Below, piece by piece: positions 34,922-42,758 of a stretch of 64,000 nucleotides of DNA. The stretch lies in assembly GCA_028689025.1 (NCBI GenBank), contig JAQTXA010000005.1:100955-164954 (forward strand), read 5' to 3'. Below the pieces are notes generated by a model, which was not told the origin of the DNA, did no database searches, and was given only the letters and a program-made list of their open reading frames with translations. This stretch comes from Aliarcobacter sp. (GTDB taxonomy: Bacteria > Campylobacterota > Campylobacteria > Campylobacterales > Arcobacteraceae). The stretch's first letter is position 1. Each line of letters opens with the position of its first letter. The position numbers and the translations under genes are program-made.

Positions 34922-35336
34922 AATGTTTCCTTAGTTGATTTGTTAGAATTTCGGTGATTTCATCATAGTCGTCTTTGTTGATGCCTAAAAACGCTCTTGC
35001 TGGCATCTTCTTTGTGCCGAACTGATGGAAGACTCCGTAATTGACTGATGCACCTATCTTGACAAATCCTTTACCCGTGATATATGTCACCCTTTTTAGC
35101 TGACCGCTGTTATGCAGTATTTTTCTGCCTTGAGTCTTCTTTGTCTCTACCTTTCGACGCTTCCATTTGTTGCCGTCGGGGTCAACCTCATTCTCAAACC
35201 GTTCTATCGTTTGACCGACAACTGCTTGACCTATACTCTTGAGAGCTCTTGTAAGTGGAGCATCGCCAAAGCGTCCGAGCATTTCAAGACTGGCATTGAG
35301 TTCATCGAGTCCGCTTACTTTTACTTCGAGCGTCAT
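34905..35336 (-). CDS. Virion morphogenesis protein (Mu gpG / P2 gpS family)
   Basis: 143 residues. KRRKVETKKTQGRKILHNSG, VNYGVFHQFGTKKMPARAFL and a helical end are the phage_tail_S / virion morphogenesis pattern. It acts in tail completion and head-tail joining. Overlaps the terminase small subunit by 17 bp. Confidence 0.85.
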   Translation of the reverse strand: MTLEVKVSGLDELNASLEMLGRFGDAPLTRALKSIGQAVVGQTIERFENEVDPDGNKWKRRKVETKKTQGRKILHNSGQLKRVTYITGKGFVKIGASVNYGVFHQFGTKKMPARAFLGINKDDYDEITEILTNQLRKHFGTNN

Positions 35337-35347
35337 TTAAACACCTT

Positions 35348-35743
35348 TTAAAGACCAGTTAAATCCAAACGCTGGCTATTGTGGACAAAGCTGCGTTTCT
35401 TTTGCACCGGACTCTTTGCACCGCTTGTTGTTACCTCTGTCGGTATTTTCTTTGCCGCCATTTTAAGAAGGAGCGACTCGCACTTCTCTTGAACCTCTTT
35501 GACTGCCTCTTTCGGAAAGCCGTTGCGCTTTTTTAGCTCAATTACTGTCAGGTCAACGGCGATGTCTTTGAGTAGAGGCGACGGGTTTGAAGGTATAGTG
35601 ATAAAAGAGCTAATAAAAGAGATAGTGTCTTGCATACAGTCGTCAATGATGTTTTGGTCAATATCGCCAGTCGCATTAACATCGCTAAGCTGTAAAAGCT
35701 CTTTTTGAGATACCTCTTTTAGTAGGTCTTCGTTAGTTATCAT
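35348..35743 (-). CDS. DUF1320 protein (Mu gp36-like)
   Basis: 131 residues. The N-terminus (ITNEDLLKEVSQKELLQLSD) and helical core match DUF1320, the Mu gp36 family, thought to act at the head-tail junction. A terminator-like hairpin separates it from the capsid gene upstream. Confidence 0.75.
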   Translation of the reverse strand: MITNEDLLKEVSQKELLQLSDVNATGDIDQNIIDDCMQDTISFISSFITIPSNPSPLLKDIAVDLTVIELKKRNGFPKEAVKEVQEKCESLLLKMAAKKIPTEVTTSGAKSPVQKKRSFVHNSQRLDLTGL

Positions 35744-35837
35744 CTTAGTCCTTTGTGTAGTACCGTTTAAATGCCGTTTAAAATCGCCGTAAATCGTTTA
35801 AAATCTTTTTTTGGTATCTTTTACCGTCTTAGATAAG

Positions 35838-35860
35838 AAAAGGGCTTTTAAGCCCCTTTC
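35838..35860 (-). terminator. Terminator after the capsid gene
   Basis: Read on the minus strand: GGGGCTT-AA-AAGCCC followed by TTTTCTT, nine bases past the capsid stop. It probably reduces read-through so that capsid mRNA exceeds that of the downstream head genes. The rest of the gap (35744-35837) holds two CCGTTTAAA motifs (35763-35771 and 35774-35782). Confidence 0.6.
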
Positions 35861-35868
35861 TGTTCGTT

Positions 35869-36849
35869 TTATGCAGTTTGATACTTCAACTTGATTAAAG
35901 CACCCGGTCTGACACATACCGGAATAGGTCTTGTTTCACTCACGACAGAGTATCCACGACCTTTTGGCAGCTCTTCAGGCGTAGCTGTAAAGAATAGCAC
36001 TGGAGCTTTATTCAATGCTTGAGTGTGATTTGCTCGTCCGTAGAAGAGTTTGTAAACATCAGCACTGTCAGGCGTTACGATTGCTTCATTTTCGGCAATA
36101 AAGCTTTTTGTAGCACCGTTTGCATTTTTGTACTTCGCAGTGTAAGGGATGAACTTTTTGCCATGCACCTCAAGGATTCGTTTTTCGCCCTCACTGATCC
36201 ACTTAGCTTGACCTTGAGTAAATAGCTCTTCAGTTGTAGCTCTTGCAGCAACCCCGCTGATAAACGAACGACTTGCAAGGATTGTATAACCAACCTCGGT
36301 GCCAAGCTCTTCAACCAAAGCGTCATCGATTTCGTTTAGACTTTGGATAATCGGTTTTGCATTTGTGAATGTTTTTTGAGCAGCTCCGCTTGAGAACTCA
36401 AATAGCACATTGCCTTTTCCGTCCATTACTTTTCCAAAAAGCGCACCGACAGACATAAACTCGATAGTTGTCATAAAAGAGTCTTTATGCTCTTTGACGA
36501 GTTCTCCGATTTTTTGAGAGAGAGCTTGAGCTTGATCGTTCGCTCCTTCAAGTGCTTTGATTTCGTTCATATCGCTTGCACTGATAACAGACTCAAGCGG
36601 GAAACGAGGCAGCGTGACAGTCAGCATATAAGTATCGCCCTCATCATGGATCAAGTGTTCCGCATTTGGTGATACGCTCTCAAGAACGATACCGGCACCC
36701 TTTTTGATTGGAATGTTTACGCTTGTCCCCATAACGCCTTTTTGAGATTTTGCAAAGTATGTGTCAAATGCAAAACTCGGTGCAACTTTAATTTGGTTGA
36801 TGATTGCAATCATTGATTGCAGTGTGAAAAGTTTAAGAATATCTTTCAT
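35869..36849 (-). CDS. Major capsid protein (lambda gpE-like family)
   Basis: 326 residues. The shape fits the major capsid protein E family: short N-terminal helix, SVNIPIKKGAGIVLESVSPN, a long helix, RSFISGVAARATTEELFTQG, and C-terminal VSETRPIPVCVRPGALIKLK. It forms the shell together with the decoration protein encoded upstream. It differs from the HK97-type capsid of the outer phage. Confidence 0.82.
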   Translation of the reverse strand: MKDILKLFTLQSMIAIINQIKVAPSFAFDTYFAKSQKGVMGTSVNIPIKKGAGIVLESVSPNAEHLIHDEGDTYMLTVTLPRFPLESVISASDMNEIKALEGANDQAQALSQKIGELVKEHKDSFMTTIEFMSVGALFGKVMDGKGNVLFEFSSGAAQKTFTNAKPIIQSLNEIDDALVEELGTEVGYTILASRSFISGVAARATTEELFTQGQAKWISEGEKRILEVHGKKFIPYTAKYKNANGATKSFIAENEAIVTPDSADVYKLFYGRANHTQALNKAPVLFFTATPEELPKGRGYSVVSETRPIPVCVRPGALIKLKYQTA

Positions 36850-36859
36850 AGTGCCTTCC

Positions 36860-37294
36860 TTATTTCAAGATGATTTTGTTGCCGAAAAGAGTTGCTCTTA
36901 GAGCCTCTTCAAAGCCGCTTAGATTGTGCTCAACCACAACACCGCTTACCAGTACATTTGCAGTGCTTGTCGTTTCGATGTAATCGCAAAGCACCCCGTT
37001 TGCGTTCCATGCGCCTTTGTCTTCCCATTTTACTGGGTCGCTTCCAGGTACTGCGGTGTTTGCGTCTGCAAGACTTTCCCAAATATGTCCGAGATGATAA
37101 ACCTCTTCAGCCGTATCGTATGAACCAGCTGCATAAGCAGGTGTTGTTTGAGTAGTGAAAGTTACTCCTCCATCGTTACTTGATAGAAGTGTTCCGATGT
37201 CAAGCGTTGCGTCTTCCGGTACTGTTACCGTTGCGTTTACACTTAAAGCCTTTGTGACAACCACATCGCTGTGTTTTAATCCCATTTTTTCCAT
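36860..37294 (-). CDS. Capsid decoration protein with carbohydrate-binding-like insert
   Basis: 144 residues. The ends (ALSVNATVTVPEDATLDIGT and FEEALRATLFGNKIIL) look like lambda gpD-type decoration proteins. Between them, residues ~55-98 (AYAAGSYDTAEEVYHLGHIW, then SDPVKWEDKG) resemble a CBM5/12-like module. Such an insert could display a sugar-binding surface on the head. Insert assignment rests on pattern recognition. Confidence 0.6.
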   Translation of the reverse strand: MEKMGLKHSDVVVTKALSVNATVTVPEDATLDIGTLLSSNDGGVTFTTQTTPAYAAGSYDTAEEVYHLGHIWESLADANTAVPGSDPVKWEDKGAWNANGVLCDYIETTSTANVLVSGVVVEHNLSGFEEALRATLFGNKIILK

Positions 37295-37305
37295 GAGGTC
37301 TCCTT

Positions 37306-37659
37306 TTATTTAGTATTGCCGGTTGCAAGTGCTACGACATCAATGCCATCACCTTGACCGCTTTTGTTTGCAAACATATTGCTTCCCGGTAAATCTTTTT
37401 GCTCTTTTTGAAATGACAAAAATTGCGTAAAGCCTTCAGGGTCTTGCTTGCAGTATTTAACTGCCCATGCTTTTTGATCTGCCGTGATTTTGTTTGCGGC
37501 GATTGCTGCTTCAACTTTGGTCTCTGCTAACTGCTCTTTGAGCTTTTCGTTTTCAGTTGCAAGGTCTGCATCTGTTCCGGTTTGGCTCGCAGCGTCTCCA
37601 TCTTTTTCATCAGGTTTTTTCTGATCTTCGGCGTTTGCTGGATTTTTATCTTTATCCAT
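37306..37659 (-). CDS. Nested scaffold protein (Mu Z-like), internal start
   Basis: 117 residues, same frame and stop as the protease. The internal ATG (complement 37657-37659) has AAAAGGAG six bases upstream, as good as any start nearby. The product is acidic with a coiled coil (LATENEKLKEQLAETKVEAA). Mu Z is made in exactly this manner, so separate scaffold synthesis is likely. Confidence 0.7.
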   Translation of the reverse strand: MDKDKNPANAEDQKKPDEKDGDAASQTGTDADLATENEKLKEQLAETKVEAAIAANKITADQKAWAVKYCKQDPEGFTQFLSFQKEQKDLPGSNMFANKSGQGDGIDVVALATGNTK

Positions 37660-38163
37660 GTTTTTCTCCTTTTGGGTATTTTTGTTGGCGTGAACTTCTC
37701 CTAATTCATCGAGAAACGGCGTGTTTGTCAATGCTACGGAATGCAGTTTGATTCCAATATAGGCATTTGTTTTGTTGTCAAAACTATCAAAAACATAGAC
37801 TGGCGAGACATACTTGTACTCTCCGTTTTTGATGTACTCGGCGGCTTTTTCCGTCCAGGTGATTTTTGCGAGCAGTTTGTCACCTTCAATCATCAGCTCG
37901 CTAATCCATCCCGCAGCGGGTGCCTCAGTTCCGTATAGTGTTTGGTGTTCGTAATCGATGACGATTTCTGTCTTTTGTTTGTCGAAGTTCTCCTTTATGG
38001 TTTTTAGGTCTTCAGCCGTGATTTTAAACGAACCCGACGGATGACCGTGCCACTCCCCTACAACTCCTACAACTATTACAACTTCACTCTCTGAACCCGT
38101 ACTCTTTGGGCTTTCCTTGAGAGGGAAGATTGTATTTGAATACAAAGTATTTTTCATTCTCAC
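37306..38163 (-). CDS. Mu I-like prohead protease with C-terminal scaffold
   Basis: 285 residues. Residues 20-160 match the Mu gpI protease: WHGHPSGSFKITAEDLKTIK, EIVIDYEHQTLYGTEAPAAG and LHSVALTNTPFLDEL. The C-terminal half is charged, coiled and scaffold-like. As in Mu I/Z, the scaffold also has its own internal start (37659). It processes the prohead. Confidence 0.88.
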   Translation of the reverse strand: MRMKNTLYSNTIFPLKESPKSTGSESEVVIVVGVVGEWHGHPSGSFKITAEDLKTIKENFDKQKTEIVIDYEHQTLYGTEAPAAGWISELMIEGDKLLAKITWTEKAAEYIKNGEYKYVSPVYVFDSFDNKTNAYIGIKLHSVALTNTPFLDELGEVHANKNTQKEKNMDKDKNPANAEDQKKPDEKDGDAASQTGTDADLATENEKLKEQLAETKVEAAIAANKITADQKAWAVKYCKQDPEGFTQFLSFQKEQKDLPGSNMFANKSGQGDGIDVVALATGNTK

Positions 38164-38612
38164 TCCTCTTCTAAAATTTCAACTTCATCCTCAAATAACA
38201 CGGCAGAGAAGTTTCTGACATAAACAGTCAAATAACCTTGATTGGTTACCCCGTCAAAAATCTTCTTTGCAGCAATGAGTTTGATGCTTCCGCTATTGCT
38301 AAAACTTCTATCAATAAGGCTTTTGTCAACCTTTTCCATAAAATCTATGAGCTCATGTCTGCTTGCCTCCCTGTATTTTTCTGCCTTGCTCGCCGTTGAA
38401 CCGACAATATAAAGGTTCCATCGACACTCTTTTTTGTAAGTGTCAATGACCTCGTCACCGTCATAATCAATGAAAATGACCGGAGCGGATTTAATACAAC
38501 TCTCAAGACGCTCAGGGTCGTCGAACTCTCCGAGATAAGCTCTTACAGATTCGGGCGACTCAGTGAGCGTTTGTAGATGTTGTTTGAGCTCGTTTTCAAA
38601 TACTGCAACCAT
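38160..38612 (-). CDS. Mu gp37-like protein (DUF1834)
   Basis: 150 residues. ESPESVRAYLGEFDDPERLE and WNLYIVGSTASKAEKYREAS fit the Gp37/DUF1834 family, a tail-terminator-type protein. It is the first gene of the leftward head operon, overlapping the protease gene by 4 bp. Confidence 0.7.
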   Translation of the reverse strand: MVAVFENELKQHLQTLTESPESVRAYLGEFDDPERLESCIKSAPVIFIDYDGDEVIDTYKKECRWNLYIVGSTASKAEKYREASRHELIDFMEKVDKSLIDRSFSNSGSIKLIAAKKIFDGVTNQGYLTVYVRNFSAVLFEDEVEILEEE

Positions 38613-38805
38613 TACAACTCCCCGAATTTTTGCGCCATTTTTACATTTACATTGTCGGCATATCTATTAAGGCTTTATGCTCAAGCAGTGTAATCGTAGA
38701 TTTGAGCCGCCGCCTTTTCAAAAGCATTTGTCTGAAAAATAAGAATAGATTTAAGAAAAGCCTTTTGCCTAAGATGTCGCCAAAAGTTAAAAAAAGGATT
38801 TAAAG
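38613..38805. promoter_or_regulatory. Divergent late-promoter region
   Basis: 193 bp between the leftward head operon and the rightward lysis/tail operon. No consensus -35/-10 pair stands out, as expected for promoters needing a Mor/C-type activator. A ribosome site AAAAAGG precedes the holin gene at 38806. Confidence 0.45.
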
Positions 38806-39372
38806 ATGGATTGGAAAGGCGTTGCGGAGGTAGTTGGTAAAGCAGCTCCGATGGTAGGCACTCTTCTTGGTGGCTCAATGGGAGGCACAATCGGTTCAAT
38901 GGTGGCATCACTTCTTGGAGTAGAGCAAACGCCTGACAGCATCGCTCAAGCCTTAAAAGACAATCCTGATGCTTTACTGAAAATCAAACAATTTGAGCTT
39001 GATAATGAAAAAGACCTCAGAGCGCATGTGTTTAAAATGAGTGAACTCGACCTAAAAGAAAAAGAGCTCTATATCAACGACAGAATGAATGCACGAACGA
39101 GAGAAGTGCAAATGGCTCAAACTGGCAAAAAAGACTACACACAACCTATTCTCGCTTATATAGGTGTCATGGCTTTTTTTGCAATCGTTGGCTATGTGGT
39201 TGCCATAGGTCTTGCAGATATGAGCAAAGAGGCAAGCTTTATTATCGGTAACTTGACCGGTATCGCAGCTGCTATCGCAAAAGATGTCTATGGCTATTAC
39301 TTTGGCAGCTCTGAGGGAAGCAAAACAAAAACCGACATTATGACAAAGGCTTCAAGTGGAACAAGCAATTAA
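38806..39372 (+). CDS. Holin, 3-TM superfamily
   Basis: 188 residues. The N-terminal glycine-rich amphipathic part (LLGGSMGGTIGSMVASLLGV), helical middle and C-terminal hydrophobic pair (ILAYIGVMAFFAIVGYVVAI, SFIIGNLTGIAAAIAKDVYG) match the gene-transfer-agent/phage 3-TM holin family. It would open the inner membrane for the M15 endolysin at 28040. Confidence 0.75.
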   Translation: MDWKGVAEVVGKAAPMVGTLLGGSMGGTIGSMVASLLGVEQTPDSIAQALKDNPDALLKIKQFELDNEKDLRAHVFKMSELDLKEKELYINDRMNARTREVQMAQTGKKDYTQPILAYIGVMAFFAIVGYVVAIGLADMSKEASFIIGNLTGIAAAIAKDVYGYYFGSSEGSKTKTDIMTKASSGTSN

Positions 39373-39595
39373 TTACTTACCGCTTTTAAACTTTCTGATT
39401 GTGTTTTTTGTGGTTCCGGTTTGGAAGCTAATCGCAAACTCGCAAAAGACAATCGAAAAGCAACAACAAGAGATTGAGCAGCTTAAAAAGATTGTCAAAC
39501 AGCAGAGCGAAGAGCTAAAGCTGTTAAGGGCGATCTTTTTCAAACATTTGCCGCCAGATGACTTTAAGCAATATATGCTGGAGATAGAAAAATGA
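39356..39595 (+). CDS. Small membrane-anchored coiled-coil protein (spanin candidate)
   Basis: 79 residues, overlapping the holin end by 17 bp. One membrane segment (LLNFLIVFFVVPVWKLIA) then a coiled coil (KQQQEIEQLKKIVKQQSEEL). The layout fits an inner-membrane spanin or a lysis regulator. No lipoprotein partner was found beside it. Confidence 0.55.
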   Translation: MEQAINYLPLLNFLIVFFVVPVWKLIANSQKTIEKQQQEIEQLKKIVKQQSEELKLLRAIFFKHLPPDDFKQYMLEIEK

Positions 39596-40116
39596 ATGCA
39601 GAACTACTCCGAAAGCTTGGAAACATAGCAGCCGTTGGAACTATCAGCGAGGTTGTTGAAGCTAAAGCCCTGGTCAGGGTGACGCTACTTGATAGGGTGA
39701 CTGATTTGCTGCCGGTGCTGATGTTTGCAAATACTTTTAAAAAGCATTTTATGCCGCTTCGAGTCGGAGAGCAAGTGATTGTCATTTCTCCATACGGTGA
39801 GGCAAGCAGCGGTTTTGTGATCCGTGGTATTTTTAATCGTGGATGCAGAGAGCCCGAGCTTGCAAACGACACGACCGAGGTCATGGAGTTTGAAGACGGC
39901 ACGGTTGTTTTGTATGACACAAAAGCAAAGGTTCTTTTTCTTAATTGCGTACAAGACATAAAAGTGGTTGCCGGAGGAAAAATAGAGATTAAATGCCCGT
40001 CCGTAAGCATTGAAGGCAATGTCAATGTCATTGGCAATTTAAAAGTAAGCGGAACGATTGAAGATGTGAAAGGCGACTTGACATCACACAATCATCCCGA
40101 CGCATCTGCAAGGTAA
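39592..40116 (+). CDS. Baseplate spike protein V (inner)
   Basis: 174 residues. RVTDLLPVLMFANTFKKHFM and LRVGEQVIVISPYGEASSGF align with the outer phage V at 12119. Its spike part is shorter (it lacks the ~35-residue beta-helix repeat). Overlaps the previous stop by 4 bp. Confidence 0.85.
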   Translation: MNAELLRKLGNIAAVGTISEVVEAKALVRVTLLDRVTDLLPVLMFANTFKKHFMPLRVGEQVIVISPYGEASSGFVIRGIFNRGCREPELANDTTEVMEFEDGTVVLYDTKAKVLFLNCVQDIKVVAGGKIEIKCPSVSIEGNVNVIGNLKVSGTIEDVKGDLTSHNHPDASAR

Positions 40117-40125
40117 AGGAAAGTC

Positions 40126-40419
40126 ATGTACCAAGTAGGAATTGCAGAGTCAATTAGCAGAATACTTGAAACGCCTATCGGTACAAGAGTGATGCGTCCC
40201 GAGTTTGGAAGTAGGCTCCATGAGCTTATCGACAAACGAATGGATGAGAAGTGGAAACTTGATTTTGTGCGCTTTACTGCTGAAGCGATTGACAAGTGGG
40301 AAAAACGAGTGAAGCTCACTGATGTCGAGCTTCGCAAATTAGAAGACGGCAAGGTTTATTACACATTGCACTTTGACAATGGAGAGGAGATAGAGCGTGA
40401 ATTTATCGGCGTTGCCTAA
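40126..40419 (+). CDS. Baseplate wedge protein W (inner)
   Basis: 97 residues. GIAESISRILETPIGTRVMR is the GPW/gp25 signature, colinear with the outer copy at 12754. AAAGGAAAG lies upstream. Overlaps J by 23 bp. Confidence 0.9.
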   Translation: MYQVGIAESISRILETPIGTRVMRPEFGSRLHELIDKRMDEKWKLDFVRFTAEAIDKWEKRVKLTDVELRKLEDGKVYYTLHFDNGEEIEREFIGVA

Positions 40420-41482
40420 ACCGGCAGTAATTGAAGAGCTTGAATACGAGACGCTTCTTGCTCAAAACATAGCTCAAGTTCAGCTTATCTTCCCTGCATG
40501 GAAGCCTATCGAGTCAGATGACTGGATGGTGCTTATCGAAAGCTTTACATATAAAGAGATGTTTCTTAGAGCGAGAATAAATGAGGCAATCAAAGCGATG
40601 CTACTGCCTACTTCGACCGGAACTGACCTTGACAACTTTGTTGCCGGTCTTGGAGTTGAGCGTCTTCCTGGTGCCTATCCTTATGCACAATATGAATTTG
40701 AGCTCAGTCGCATCTCATCCTCTGATGTAATCATTCCAGCTGGTCTGTCTTTAATCAGTGACGATGGAGCGTTTAAAAGCCGTTTAAAAAGCAATTTAAT
40801 GATTGTTGCCGGAGAGATAAAAGCCGTCGGAGTTGTTGAGCTTGAGTCATTTATTGAGTTTGATGCTGCCAAAACAGAGAATATCACAACGCCATTGCCC
40901 TATGTGCTTAAAGCTAAATCACTTGATCCGTTCGCAAATGGAAGCAGACCGGAGAGTGATGAGGAACTGCGTGAGCGGTATCTTTTGTCTCTCTCAAGAT
41001 TTAGCACTGCCGGAAGTGTTGGTAGTTACATTTATCACACAATGAGCTCCGATGAGCGTGTCGATGATGTGAGCGTTGTTTCTCCTTCACCTGGTGTCGT
41101 TAATGTTTATCTTGCATCAGCTGACGGCGTGGATGAGCAAATGATTGATCGTGTCGAAGTTGCCTTGAACCATGAAAAAGTAAGACCTTTGACGGACACC
41201 GTCAATGTAACGGCGGCAAATCCGGTCAATATTATTATCAATGCGTCAATAACTGTTTTTGACTTGAGTCGTGCTGTCAATATTGAAAGCACAATCAGAA
41301 CCAATTTAAACCGCAGATTTAGAATAAAACAAAACCTCACGCTCTCGGACATCATAAGAAGCTGTCATGTTGACGGAGTTTATAAAGTCGTTATCAATGA
41401 GCCGACAAGCGATGTTGTTGCGACGGCTGCGGATGTAATTATCATAAATGAAGTCCAGCTCTCATTTGAGGTGACTGCATGA
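40397..41482 (+). CDS. Baseplate protein J (inner)
   Basis: 361 residues from GTG 40397 with AGGAG seven bases upstream. FPAWKPIESDDWMVLIESFT, TGTDLDNFVAGLGVERLPGA and RPESDEELRERYLLSLSRFS align with the outer J. Overlaps I by 4 bp. Confidence 0.9.
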   Translation: MNLSALPKPAVIEELEYETLLAQNIAQVQLIFPAWKPIESDDWMVLIESFTYKEMFLRARINEAIKAMLLPTSTGTDLDNFVAGLGVERLPGAYPYAQYEFELSRISSSDVIIPAGLSLISDDGAFKSRLKSNLMIVAGEIKAVGVVELESFIEFDAAKTENITTPLPYVLKAKSLDPFANGSRPESDEELRERYLLSLSRFSTAGSVGSYIYHTMSSDERVDDVSVVSPSPGVVNVYLASADGVDEQMIDRVEVALNHEKVRPLTDTVNVTAANPVNIIINASITVFDLSRAVNIESTIRTNLNRRFRIKQNLTLSDIIRSCHVDGVYKVVINEPTSDVVATAADVIIINEVQLSFEVTA

Positions 41483-42216
41483 CGCTCTTGCCTCAAAATG
41501 AAAGCTCGACACTTAAAGGGCTTGATAGTGTTTTTGAGAATGCTTCAACGCTTGATATTTCAGGCGTAACCATATTGCCTCAAGATGCAAGGGCTGAGCT
41601 GCTCCCATATCTAGCGCACATGCTTGATGTAAATATTTCGGGGTTATCTGAGACAGAGAGCAGAGCATTAATCGCAAATGCAATCGAAATACATCGTTAT
41701 CAAGGGACTCTTTACGCAGTAAAAAAAGTATTGCTGTCGGTGTTTTCTGAAGCGGAGATTTTAGAGTGGTTTGACATCGGTGGGGAGCCTTACACTTTTA
41801 ACGCAAAAGTAACCATTGGTGTGTCGCTTGATGCTGTCTTTGACGCAAAGAAGTTCGAGAAGTGCAGAGAGCTTATCAATTCTGCCAAAAATGCCCGTTC
41901 GCATTTTCTCAACTTTTATGTAGAGCTGCCAAAAAGCAAAGGTCTTCTCGGATGTGATACTGGCTTAAACTGGATAACTGACACATCGGGTCAAACAGAC
42001 CTCAAGCAGAGTTCAGGCGGTGCTTTAAATAACTACTGGGGAGCAGCTTATGTTGATGGATCACGGCTAACAACGACAAAAAAAGACAATGCAAAGGCTG
42101 ACCTTTCTCTTGCATGTGCAAGCGTGCAAAGAGTCGAGAGTCAAACAGACCTCTTGCTCCAAAAGAGCATGGGGTTTGAATTTAACGCAATAGGAGGAAT
42201 TACATGGCGAATCTGA
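41479..42216 (+). CDS. Tail protein I (inner)
   Basis: 245 residues. LPYLAHMLDVNISGLSETES, HRYQGTLYAVKKVLLSVFSE and EWFDIGGEPYTFNAKVTIGV follow P2 gpI. It lacks most of the outer copy's C-terminal extension. Overlaps the fibre gene by 13 bp. Confidence 0.85.
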   Translation: MTLLPQNESSTLKGLDSVFENASTLDISGVTILPQDARAELLPYLAHMLDVNISGLSETESRALIANAIEIHRYQGTLYAVKKVLLSVFSEAEILEWFDIGGEPYTFNAKVTIGVSLDAVFDAKKFEKCRELINSAKNARSHFLNFYVELPKSKGLLGCDTGLNWITDTSGQTDLKQSSGGALNNYWGAAYVDGSRLTTTKKDNAKADLSLACASVQRVESQTDLLLQKSMGFEFNAIGGITWRI

Positions 42217-42758
42217 CCGCTGTACCAACCAATCAGGGTATCGGCATATTAAACACTGAGCTGAGAAATCAGGTCACTAAGTTCGTACTCATTGGTGCAA
42301 CTAATTACACGAACGCAACGCTTGACGCAATCTTAACCGACACCGAGGTCGTGACTTATGCCGACATTCAGGGATATGTTTTTTATCACGGTGTTGTTGA
42401 GACTGCATATTTTGATGATGAGGGCGTGCTTACTTTTGAGCTGCTTTTGCCACTCGAGGAGGACTTGCAAAAATATACTTTTGCGGTAGGTCTTGTCTCG
42501 ACTGACAATCAGCTGGTAAGTATCACGCCGACTCCAAAGATAGTGCTTATCTCAGGTGTCGGCGGCACATTTGTCGTCAAGGTGGCGGTAAAGGGCAGTC
42601 CTGGCGTGATTGTCTTTAAAAATAGTGAGTATGTGACACCGGCTGAGCTCTTGAACCATAAACAAAATGTTTTAAGACCAGTCGTAGCAAATGCAACAAA
42701 CTATTTTGATTTGACAAATAAACTAATTGATAAAGGAGTAATCGATGTTAACAACTGA
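42204..42758 (+). CDS. Short tail fibre, N-terminal fibre domain only (inner)
   Basis: 184 residues. TNQGIGILNTELRNQVTKFV, YFDDEGVLTFELLLPL and GVIVFKNSEYVTPAELLNHK align with the first ~160 residues of the outer fibre (15121), but the shaft and tip are missing. It overlaps the variable protein by 14 bp; the latter probably supplies the distal part. Confidence 0.75.
   Translation: MANLTAVPTNQGIGILNTELRNQVTKFVLIGATNYTNATLDAILTDTEVVTYADIQGYVFYHGVVETAYFDDEGVLTFELLLPLEEDLQKYTFAVGLVSTDNQLVSITPTPKIVLISGVGGTFVVKVAVKGSPGVIVFKNSEYVTPAELLNHKQNVLRPVVANATNYFDLTNKLIDKGVIDVNN

Noticed and set aside
38041-38080. Repeated ACAACT words in the protease gene as a copy of the 29819 repeat
   Set aside because: Only short word similarity; it codes a Val-rich stretch (EVVIVVGVVG) and has no inverted arm.
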